8,117 nt of DNA. Origin: a bacterium UBA7470 (GTDB lineage: Bacteria > Pseudomonadota > Gammaproteobacteria > Burkholderiales > Burkholderiaceae_C). Where the stretch lies: positions 1 through 8,117 of the forward strand of contig DLPA01000021.1 in NCBI GenBank assembly GCA_002479815.1. The letters run 5' to 3'. The notes below the pieces were generated by a model, which was not told the DNA's origin, ran no database searches, and saw only the letters and a program-made list of their open reading frames with translations. Shown here piece after piece: positions 1-5,473 of the stretch. A program made the position numbers and the translations under genes. The first letter of the stretch is position 1. Every line of letters begins with the position of its first letter.

Positions 1-158
1 ACCAAGTTTTGGGCCAGCAATTGCGTGTCCCAAAACCCCAGCACCCACGCCATGCCCGCCCCCGTCAGCACCAAAGCCAAGGCCATGTTCATGCCGATGC
101 CCATGAGCACCAGCATGCCGACCACAAACACCACAAAGGCTTGTCCTTCTAAGCTCAT
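1..158 (-). CDS. dctM: TRAP transporter large permease subunit, DctM type (N-terminal part, cut by window edge)
   Basis: Start of the large membrane subunit of a TRAP (tripartite ATP-independent periplasmic) transporter, which moves an organic or sugar acid across the inner membrane using an ion gradient. Only the first 52 codons are present; the 3' end lies beyond position 1. The visible protein is a very hydrophobic double segment: FVVFVVGMLVLMGIGMNMAL, then LVLTGAGMAWVLGFWDTQLL, ending LAQNL. The family's N-terminus has the same layout (G.P/N-hydrophobic, W, D.Q.LAQN). The ATG is at 158-156, 13 bases after the small-subunit stop, with a short GGGG stretch as a weak ribosome binding site. 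Position after gntK and dctQ suggests gluconate or a related sugar acid as substrate; this is inferred from context. The solute-binding subunit would be expected beyond the left edge. Confidence 0.85.
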   Translation of the reverse strand, partial: MSLEGQAFVVFVVGMLVLMGIGMNMALALVLTGAGMAWVLGFWDTQLLAQNL

Positions 159-171
159 TTTTATGCCCCAG

Positions 172-702
172 TTATTCTGCTTCCATGCCATGACCCAAGT
201 CCAAAGGCCGATGTCGGATCAATTCCCACAAGGCCATGCACCCAATCGCGGCAGCACTTAACAAGGCGGGCAAAGGCAATAAAGCGGCTGGATAGCCCAA
301 GACGACCGAACGACTGTCCAAACCCACCACCACCTGCGCCCACGCCCCATGCGCCACCAGTCCACAGGCCAAAATCACCAGCACACGGATGAGGATCGTC
401 ACCATGCTCAAGACCCAAGGCCATCGGCGCAGCTGGGCGACCGCACTGGTAAAGGCCATGTGTTCACCCGTGGGATAGGCCGCCGTCGCGCCGATGAACA
501 CCATCCACACAAACAAGAGGCGCGACAGCTCCTCACTGGCGGCGATGCCGCTGGCAAAGCCATAGCGCAGCACCACATTGACAAACACCGCCAAGGCCAT
601 GACCGCCAGGCACGTCGCCATGCCGATGTGGGCGACACGCTGCGGCCATGACACAGCACGAGAGGAAAGCGATTCAGCAGGCGACGCGGCGGGATGATTC
701 AT
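172..702 (-). CDS. dctQ: TRAP transporter small permease subunit, DctQ type
   Basis: Small integral membrane subunit that pairs with DctM in a TRAP transporter. The protein is 176 residues with four predicted membrane segments, about residues 26-47, 58-77, 98-120 and 138-160, the usual DctQ topology and length. The first hairpin carries the typical pattern: VNVVLRYGF, then EELSRLLFVW and FIGATAAY, followed by GEHM. I chose the ATG at 702-700 because it overlaps the gluconokinase stop as ATGA, pointing to translational coupling, and because the 26 extra residues of the longer frame (to 780) lie inside the kinase gene and look like out-of-frame sequence. The next gene, dctM, begins 13 bases after the stop. 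Substrate is probably gluconate, inferred from the coupled kinase and the GntR-like regulator. The DctQ assignment is firm; the substrate is not. Confidence 0.88.
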   Translation of the reverse strand: MNHPAASPAESLSSRAVSWPQRVAHIGMATCLAVMALAVFVNVVLRYGFASGIAASEELSRLLFVWMVFIGATAAYPTGEHMAFTSAVAQLRRWPWVLSMVTILIRVLVILACGLVAHGAWAQVVVGLDSRSVVLGYPAALLPLPALLSAAAIGCMALWELIRHRPLDLGHGMEAE

Positions 703-1229
703 ACAAGGACTCTTTCTTCTTCCAACCAATTGAAAACCTGTTGATGCAGGTGATCCAACCCCAAAGTGGCATCTAGGCACAAGACACCGGCTTCCCCGAC
801 GGGAGACTCTAGGGTGGCAAATTGACTGTCCACCAAACTGGCCGAGAAGAAATGCTGGGGCGCACGGGCCAACACGCGCGCTTGCGCTTCTTCGCGAGCA
901 ATGTCCAAAAAGACAAAACGCAAGGCTGGGGCTGCGGCACGCAAACGATCTCTATAACTGCGCTTCAAGGCCGAACAAGTCAGAATCAACGGTGTCTGGG
1001 AGGCCGCTTGCTCGTGCTGCGTCAACATCTGTCCTAATTGACCCAGCCAACCTGCGCGATCCGCGTCCGTTAACGCAATGCCTTGCTGCATCTTGCTGCG
1101 GTTGTCAGGACTGTGGTGTGCGTCACCCTCAATCCAAGGCCACTGATGCGCCTGTGCCAATGTCGCCGCCAAGCTGGACTTGCCACAACCAGCGACACCC
1201 ATGATGATCAAAGAAGTTGAGGTGCTCAA
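699..1229 (-). CDS. gntK: Gluconokinase, GntK/thermoresistant type
   Basis: Cytoplasmic P-loop kinase that phosphorylates D-gluconate to 6-phosphogluconate, feeding the Entner-Doudoroff and pentose phosphate routes. It is 176 residues, the normal length for the small GntK family. Visible motifs: Walker A GVAGCGKS at 11-18; EGDAHH at about 34-39 and the following DN.SKM...LTD.DR..WL block (substrate region); CSALKRSYRD.LR at about 85-97; HFF..SLVDSQFATLE at about 126-141. All match the GntK pattern. The start is TTG at 1229-1227: no ATG or GTG lies in frame upstream, and the next ATG (1202) would begin right at Walker A and remove the first beta strand. The ribosome binding site is weak (GAAAG, 11 bases upstream) and a putative operator covers the start. 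The gene ends in an ATGA overlap with dctQ, so kinase and transporter are probably one operon. Family assignment is strong; preference for gluconate over a similar sugar acid is inferred. Confidence 0.92.
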   Translation of the reverse strand: MSTSTSLIIMGVAGCGKSSLAATLAQAHQWPWIEGDAHHSPDNRSKMQQGIALTDADRAGWLGQLGQMLTQHEQAASQTPLILTCSALKRSYRDRLRAAAPALRFVFLDIAREEAQARVLARAPQHFFSASLVDSQFATLESPVGEAGVLCLDATLGLDHLHQQVFNWLEEERVLV

Positions 1230-1243
1230 GATAGCGCTATCTT
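1228..1243. promoter_or_regulatory. Putative GntR operator 1, overlapping the gntK start codon
   Basis: AAGATAGCGCTATCTT is a perfect 16-base palindrome with a central CG, the usual symmetry of LacI-family operators. It shares TAGCGCTATC with the second box at 1337-1352. It overlaps the TTG start (1229-1227) and the weak ribosome binding site of gntK, so a bound repressor could block transcription close to the start of the message. Seen: the palindrome and its repeat. Inferred: binding by the adjacent LacI-family protein. Confidence 0.7.
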
Positions 1244-1414
1244 TCAGATAAAAATCACAGGGGCTTGGCGCTTTGACACGTTCGCAGCGCAGTTGTTGGG
1301 GAGACGAGCGCGTACAAAACTTGCTATGACCCGCAAAAGGTAGCGCTATCCTAGCGTATAAAAAAGAATCTTAATGCCCGTAGTTTCCCTGAGGGGCCAA
1401 CAAAGCCATTTCCA
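1230..1414. other. Divergent gntK / gntR intergenic region
   Basis: A 185-base regulatory region between the kinase operon and its regulator. Besides the two palindromes it holds TATAAA at 1357-1362, which could be a -10 element for the regulator, though no good -35 is paired with it. A consensus TTGACA at 1273-1278 on the plus strand has no -10 at 16-18 bases. For the minus strand I could not settle on a convincing promoter; the T-rich stretch at about 1249-1256 is the best -10 region. The GAGGGG at 1391-1396 is rather far (18 bases) from the regulator ATG. Confidence 0.5.
1337..1352. promoter_or_regulatory. Putative GntR operator 2, upstream of the regulator gene
   Basis: AAGGTAGCGCTATCCT matches operator 1 at 14 of 16 positions and keeps the palindromic core TAGCGCTA. 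It lies just upstream of the candidate -10 TATAAA (1357-1362) and 63 bases before the regulator ATG, a plausible place for autoregulation. The two box centres are 109 bases apart, so looping between them is possible. I saw no third copy in the window. Confidence 0.65.
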
Positions 1415-2464
1415 ATGACCGCCTCGTCTCCACGCTCTACACGCTCTCGTGCTTCTGGCCGCGTCACGCTGGCGGATGTGGCTAAACTGGCCAACGTCAG
1501 TCCGATGACGGCCTCGCGTGCCTTGCGCGGAGAACGCGCCGTCGGTGAGGAGTTGGTGGCACGCGTACAAGCCGCCGTCCAAGAACTCGGCTATATGCCC
1601 GACCCTGCCGCACGCGCTTTGGCCTCACAGCGCAGCAGCCATGTGGCGGTGCTGATCCCCCTGTTGTCCAATGCCTTATTTGTGGATTTGCTGGAGGCCG
1701 TGCAACGCACCTTGCGCCCTGCGGGGTATCAAACCTTGATCGGCATCACTCATTACGACGCACGAGAAGAGGAGCAACTGCTGCGCGAGCAACTGCTGCA
1801 CCGTCCGGCTGGCATTTTGGTGACGGGTACCGAGCGCAGCGAGGGTGCGCGACACTTGCTGGCGCAATGTGGAACCCCTTGTGTCCACCTGATGGAGTTG
1901 ATTGATACTGCCCCCTCCAGCAACAACCCCATTTACAGCGTAGGGCTGTCGCAGCATGAGGCGGGCCTTGCCATGACGCAGCATTTGCTGGCGCGTGGCA
2001 AGCGACGCATTGCGTTTGCAGCGGCCCAGCTTGACCCTCGCACCTTGCAGCGTCGTGACGGTTGGACGGATGCCTTGCGAGCTGCCCACTGCTACGACGC
2101 TCGTTTGGAGTGGCTGCACCCTGCGCCTTCCTCATTGGCGTTAGGCGCTCAGATGCTGGAGCAAATTTTGAGGGAAGCTCCAGCGGTCGATGCCATCTTT
2201 TTCTGTAACGATGACTTGGCGCAAGGGGCACTGCTGGCCGCGATGCGTCTGGGGCTGCGAGTGCCTGAGCAGGTCGCGATTGCAGGTTTCAATGATCTGA
2301 CGGGCAGTGACCAAATGTGCCCACCACTGACCACGATCCGCACGCCCAGAGCCAAGATGGGTCAGGCCGCTGCACAGATGTTGCTCCAACTGATGACGGG
2401 CGCTGTCGTGAGCAAGGCCTGCGTCGATGTGGGTTATGAGTTGGTGGTGCGCGGCAGCACTTGA
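1415..2464 (+). CDS. gntR: LacI-family transcriptional regulator, GntR-like (gluconate regulator)
   Basis: Cytoplasmic DNA-binding repressor of 349 residues, a normal length for the LacI family. After a short basic, Ser/Arg-rich tail, the helix-turn-helix runs from about 17 to 38 (VTLADVAKLANVSPMTASRA), followed by the hinge-helix region at about 62-74 (PDPAARALASQRS). The rest is a periplasmic-binding-protein-like effector domain beginning VAVLIPLLSNALFVDLLEAV. Further blocks resemble E. coli GntR: HLMELID, a DxRTLQRRDG stretch, FFCNDDLAQGALL, VAIAGFND and TIRTPRAKMG. The role is inferred: control of the divergent gntK-dctQM operon and of itself through the two palindromes. The ATG at 1415 is the only reasonable start; no in-frame start codon lies just upstream, although the GAGGGG at 1391-1396 is far for a ribosome binding site. 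Its TGA is directly followed by an ATG in the PAP2 frame. This is GntR of the LacI family, not the unrelated GntR/FadR superfamily. Confidence 0.9.
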   Translation: MTASSPRSTRSRASGRVTLADVAKLANVSPMTASRALRGERAVGEELVARVQAAVQELGYMPDPAARALASQRSSHVAVLIPLLSNALFVDLLEAVQRTLRPAGYQTLIGITHYDAREEEQLLREQLLHRPAGILVTGTERSEGARHLLAQCGTPCVHLMELIDTAPSSNNPIYSVGLSQHEAGLAMTQHLLARGKRRIAFAAAQLDPRTLQRRDGWTDALRAAHCYDARLEWLHPAPSSLALGAQMLEQILREAPAVDAIFFCNDDLAQGALLAAMRLGLRVPEQVAIAGFNDLTGSDQMCPPLTTIRTPRAKMGQAAAQMLLQLMTGAVVSKACVDVGYELVVRGST

Positions 2465-2533
2465 ATGAAGTACGACCGGTTTAATCCCAATTTAAGTTTG
2501 ACCTCGCACAGTGCTGCTCTTTTGTCAGACGCT

Positions 2534-2537
2534 GGGG
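2534..2537 (+). promoter_or_regulatory. Ribosome binding site candidate that favours the PAP2 start at 2543
   Basis: GGGG lies five bases before the ATG at 2543. The upstream in-frame ATG at 2465, which touches the regulator stop codon, has no recognisable ribosome binding site. This, with the resemblance to the family only from about residue 10 after the ATG at 2543, is why I prefer the shorter protein. Confidence 0.4.
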
Positions 2538-2542
2538 TATTG

Positions 2543-3229
2543 ATGCGACACACGCAAGCAAGTGCCACCCATCGATCATGGGGCTACGCTCTGTTATTGG
2601 GATTCGCGCTTTTAGGCCTTTGGGATCTGACGGGCTGGGACCTGATGCTGGCACGTTGGTATGCCGATGCAGAGGGTTTTCCTTGGCGGGCGCATCCTTT
2701 ATTGAGCCATGTGCTGCATGACCGAGTTCGACAGGTGGGCTGGGTCGTCATGGCCGGGCTGACGCTGTGGGCAGCATGGCCGATGGGGGTAGGGCGTACA
2801 TGGTCACGCACCGAGCGCTGGAGTTTGGTGACGGCGGTGTGGATGTCTTTGCTGCTCATCGTCACCCTCAAACGCTTCAGCCTCACCAGTTGTCCTTGGG
2901 ACTTGGCAGAGTTTGGAGGTACAGCCGCTTCCATTTCCCACTGGCAATGGGGCATTGCCGACGGTGGCGGTGGACACTGTTTCCCCGGCGGTCATGCGTC
3001 CACCGCGTTTGGCTTTTTGGCCTTGCCTTTGTGGTGGTGGCGACATTCGCCCCGTGCGGCGACCTTTTTATTTGTGACGATCGTGGTGCTGGGCTTGGGG
3101 CTGGGGTGGGTGCAGCAGATGCGCGGAGCACACTACTTGTCCCACAACTTATGGACGGCGTGGCTGTGCGGGGCGACGGCTTGGGGGGTGATGGGGATTG
3201 CCAAGCGGCTTCGGCCCAGCGCCTTTTAG
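2543..3229 (+). CDS. PAP2-superfamily membrane phosphatase
   Basis: Integral membrane phosphatase of the type 2 phosphatidic acid phosphatase superfamily, whose members remove phosphate from lipid phosphates such as phosphatidate, phosphatidylglycerol phosphate or undecaprenyl pyrophosphate; the substrate here is unknown. Numbering from the ATG at 2543 (228 residues), the three PAP2 motifs are visible: K110-R then SCPWD at 116-120; GHCFPGGHAS at 144-153, with H151 the likely acid-base residue; and RGAHYLSH at 194-201, holding the nucleophile histidine (H197 or H201). About five or six hydrophobic segments surround them. The KR....SCPWDLAEFGG and RGAHYLSHNLWTA forms are, from memory, a variant common in betaproteobacteria, differing from textbook KX6RP and SRX5HX3D. 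An in-frame ATG at 2465 would add 26 residues of no recognisable kind and would abut the regulator stop. The gene ends five bases from the convergent ksgA. It sits between a sugar-acid module and an LPS-assembly cluster; a role in envelope lipid recycling is possible but not shown. Confidence 0.85.
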   Translation: MRHTQASATHRSWGYALLLGFALLGLWDLTGWDLMLARWYADAEGFPWRAHPLLSHVLHDRVRQVGWVVMAGLTLWAAWPMGVGRTWSRTERWSLVTAVWMSLLLIVTLKRFSLTSCPWDLAEFGGTAASISHWQWGIADGGGGHCFPGGHASTAFGFLALPLWWWRHSPRAATFLFVTIVVLGLGLGWVQQMRGAHYLSHNLWTAWLCGATAWGVMGIAKRLRPSAF

Positions 3230-3234
3230 ATGCC

Positions 3235-4011
3235 TCACGCGCCACCGCTGGCAGCGACCGCTTGCGCCAAGGCCACGTAGTCGGCAGGCGCCACTTCTTC
3301 AGCGCGGCGTTGCACATCAAATACGCCCCCATACGCCCGAGCATCCAGCCAGCGCCCCAAGCTGTGGCGCAAGAGTTTGCGTCGTTGGCTGAAGGCCACT
3401 TGCACCAACTCCTCTAACAAACGCACATCGACAGGGGCGACTTGGGCGTGGGGCTGCATACGCACCACCGCACTGTTGACCCGAGGTGGGGGATCAAACG
3501 CTTGCGGCGGTACAAAGAGCACGTTTTCCATCGCATAACGCCATTGCAGCATCACCGACAAACGCCCATAGTCGGCGGTGGCAGGCTGGGCCACCATGCG
3601 GTCGATGACTTCTTTTTGCAGCATGAAATGCTGGTCGGTCACGACATCCACTTGCGCCAGTAAATGAAACAAAATGGGTGTGGAAATGTTGTAGGGCAAA
3701 TTGCCCACCACGCGCAGCTTGGACACGCCCAAGTCCTGAGCCAAGGCCCGAAAATCAACCTTCAGCACGTCAGACTCGACCACGCGCAACTGCGGGTGCT
3801 GACGCAGCCGCAGGGCCAAATCACGATCCAGTTCGATGACGGTCAATTGCCCCAAACGCTCCACCAAGGGCTGGGTCAGTGCGGCGAGGCCCGGCCCGAT
3901 TTCCACCATAGGATCGTGTGGCTTGGGTGCGATGGCCGAAACAATGGCCTCAATGATGCCGGTGTCAGAGAGGAAATGCTGACCAAAACGCTTGCGGGCG
4001 ATGTGCTTCAT
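3235..4011 (-). CDS. ksgA: 16S rRNA (adenine(1518)-N6/adenine(1519)-N6)-dimethyltransferase
   Basis: KsgA (RsmA) uses S-adenosylmethionine to dimethylate two adjacent adenines near the 3' end of 16S rRNA during small-subunit maturation. The 258-residue protein carries the whole family pattern: RKRFGQHFL at 6-14; SAM motif I EIGPGLAALT at 37-46; ELDRDL at 60-65 (ribose-binding acid); SDVLKVDF at 80-87; catalytic NLPYNIS at 104-110; FMLQKEV at 129-135; FVPPQAFDPPPRVNSAVVR at 166-184; and the C-terminal FSQRRKLLRHSLG. I chose the ATG at 4011-4009, which starts MKHIARKRFG and has GAGGGA nine bases upstream; a longer frame to 4065 would run into surA. The ATG overlaps the surA stop as ATGA, so it is probably translated from the surA message. 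It faces the PAP2 gene with a five-base gap. Loss of this function in other bacteria gives kasugamycin resistance. Confidence 0.97.
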   Translation of the reverse strand: MKHIARKRFGQHFLSDTGIIEAIVSAIAPKPHDPMVEIGPGLAALTQPLVERLGQLTVIELDRDLALRLRQHPQLRVVESDVLKVDFRALAQDLGVSKLRVVGNLPYNISTPILFHLLAQVDVVTDQHFMLQKEVIDRMVAQPATADYGRLSVMLQWRYAMENVLFVPPQAFDPPPRVNSAVVRMQPHAQVAPVDVRLLEELVQVAFSQRRKLLRHSLGRWLDARAYGGVFDVQRRAEEVAPADYVALAQAVAASGGA

Positions 4012-5456
4012 TGGGGGGCATCCCTCAACTCCACATACACCCGTGAACGGATTTCTTCCAGCCACTTGACATAGGCCTCTTCAGCTTTTTGGGCACGAAT
4101 GACTTGGCGCAACTGTTCGCGTTGCTCGCGTGGGCTGAGTTTGACCTTACGCCGCTCCAACACCTGCACCAAATGCACCCCAAAGCGGCTGACGATGGGT
4201 TCAGAGACATCACCAGCACTCAATCGGTTCATGGCTTCATCGAACTCAGGGACGAACATACCGGGCACAGACCAGCCCAAATCACCCCCATTCTTCGCCG
4301 AACTGTCTTGACTGTGCTCTTGCGCCAATGTCGCAAAATCAGCCTGCCCGCTGACGATTTTTCTCCGTAACTCAGACATCCGCATCTTGGCTTGTGCCTC
4401 GCTGAGTTGGGCGGTCGGGCGCAGCAAAATGTGCCGCGCACGGGTTTGCTCGATGTTGGGATCGGGCAAACCCGCAATTTTCTTATCCATCACTTTTAAG
4501 ATGTGAAAACCCGCAGGGCTGCGCACAGGCCCTGCAATGCCATCAAGAGCGACAGCGCGCGTGGCATTGACAAACAAGGCGGGGTAGCGTTCTGCCGATT
4601 TCAGACCCATGTTACCTTCTTGCTGCTTGTCTGACGCGTCGGAAAATTCGCGCACCAACGCCGTGAAATCAACGCCACTGCGGGCTTTTTCTGCCAACAG
4701 TTGCGCGCGTTGCCTGAGGGTTTCCACCTGCGCGGGTGCAGCATTTTCGGGCACAGCGATCAAAATTTGCGCCAGTTGCAATTGCAAGTCGCTGCCTGGG
4801 TTGTCGTATTTTTGACGGATGAAGCGGTCCACGTCCACGTCGCTGATGCGTACACGGCTGTCCACTTCGCGCTCACGCAGGCGCTGCATGGTGATCTGCC
4901 GTCTTAAATTGTCGCGGAACTCTTTTTCATTCACGCCATCGGCTTTGAGGCGCTCTTGCACTTGCGCAAACGTCAACTGGTTTTGACGGGCGATGGTCAT
5001 CATGGCCTCATCTACTGTGGCCTCTTCCACCTTCACACCAAGATCAGCAGCCAGTTGTACCTGGGCTTTTTCGAGGATCAAAGACTCCAGTGCCTCGTAC
5101 GCCAGCTCTACCGCTGTCAGCTGTGGGCCGTTGGCGCGAGACAACTGTTGGGCAATGCGCTCCATCCGTGTCAATCGCTCTTGCTGTGTGATGGGTTCAG
5201 AATTGACAATCGCGACGATGTAATCTGCGGTGCGTATGGCGGTTGACGATGTGCCAGGCGCACTGGAGGTCCCCAGCGTCAAGGGCGGTACGCTGGCACG
5301 CGGGCTGCCTGCGCCTACGCCCGTACTGGGTCGTAAACCCTGCGCCCAGATGTCGCCAGCCCCACAGGCCAACACCGCCAAGGCAGCCCAAGCCCCGACC
5401 GTCTTTTTCCACGAGGGCATGGTCACAAAGCGGGATGAATGGTGTAACGGGATCAT
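4008..5456 (-). CDS. surA: Periplasmic chaperone and peptidyl-prolyl isomerase SurA
   Basis: SurA escorts unfolded outer-membrane proteins, including LptD, through the periplasm to the BAM complex. The protein is 482 residues, somewhat longer than E. coli SurA. A signal peptide is visible: basic WKK at 16-18, a hydrophobic core at about 20-32 and a likely cleavage after DIWA at 38. A Gly/Ser/Pro-rich linker (about 40-72) precedes the SurA N-domain (about 77-200, with VAIVNSEPIT and the E..L..LI..K.Q...A...GV pattern). Parvulin domain 1 spans about 225-325 and domain 2 about 337-437. Domain 2 has the canonical RARHILL, NGGDLGW, F.PEFD.A and SRFGVHL motifs; domain 1 is degenerate (EGNMGL instead of GGDLGW). 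A C-terminal helix follows. The ATG at 5456 has AAGGAA 11 bases upstream; an inner ATG at 5420 starts just before the signal peptide but lacks a binding site. lptD ends 15 bases upstream and ksgA overlaps the stop. Confidence 0.96.
   Translation of the reverse strand: MIPLHHSSRFVTMPSWKKTVGAWAALAVLACGAGDIWAQGLRPSTGVGAGSPRASVPPLTLGTSSAPGTSSTAIRTADYIVAIVNSEPITQQERLTRMERIAQQLSRANGPQLTAVELAYEALESLILEKAQVQLAADLGVKVEEATVDEAMMTIARQNQLTFAQVQERLKADGVNEKEFRDNLRRQITMQRLREREVDSRVRISDVDVDRFIRQKYDNPGSDLQLQLAQILIAVPENAAPAQVETLRQRAQLLAEKARSGVDFTALVREFSDASDKQQEGNMGLKSAERYPALFVNATRAVALDGIAGPVRSPAGFHILKVMDKKIAGLPDPNIEQTRARHILLRPTAQLSEAQAKMRMSELRRKIVSGQADFATLAQEHSQDSSAKNGGDLGWSVPGMFVPEFDEAMNRLSAGDVSEPIVSRFGVHLVQVLERRKVKLSPREQREQLRQVIRAQKAEEAYVKWLEEIRSRVYVELRDAPQ
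4021..4026 (-). promoter_or_regulatory. ksgA ribosome binding site inside surA
   Basis: On the minus strand GAGGGA lies nine bases before the ksgA ATG at 4011 and within the last codons of surA. It is among the clearest Shine-Dalgarno sequences in the window and fixes the KsgA start at MKHIARKR. Confidence 0.6.
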
Positions 5457-5467
5457 GGTGATGAAAT

Positions 5468-5473
5468 TTCCTT
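5468..5473 (-). promoter_or_regulatory. surA ribosome binding site overlapping the lptD stop
   Basis: AAGGAA on the minus strand shares two bases with the lptD TAA stop (5474-5472) and lies 11 bases before the surA ATG at 5456. This favours the longer SurA start over the inner ATG at 5420 and suggests that lptD and surA are on one message. Confidence 0.5.

Noticed and set aside
703..780. N-terminal extension of the DctQ frame to 780
   Set aside because: It lies wholly inside the gluconokinase gene, has no membrane or signal character, and the ATG at 702 with the ATGA overlap is a better start.
1241..1259. CRP-like site (TGTGA...TCTGA on the minus strand)
   Set aside because: The second half matches TCACA at only three of five positions, so chance is likely.
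1273..1301. Consensus TTGACA at 1273-1278 as a promoter for gntR
   Set aside because: No -10-like hexamer occurs at 16-18 bases downstream; the sequence there is G-rich.
3240..3260. Hairpin GCCA-CCGC-TGGC near the ksgA stop as a terminator
   Set aside because: Only four base pairs, within the ksgA coding end, and no T-run on either strand.
2767..3417. Second long plus-strand frame across the PAP2 gene and ksgA end
   Set aside because: It is out of frame with two well-supported genes and its protein has no recognisable domain.
4012..4065. Longer KsgA start at 4065
   Set aside because: The extra residues overlap the surA C-terminus and the conserved MKHIARKRFGQHFL start has its own GAGGGA site.
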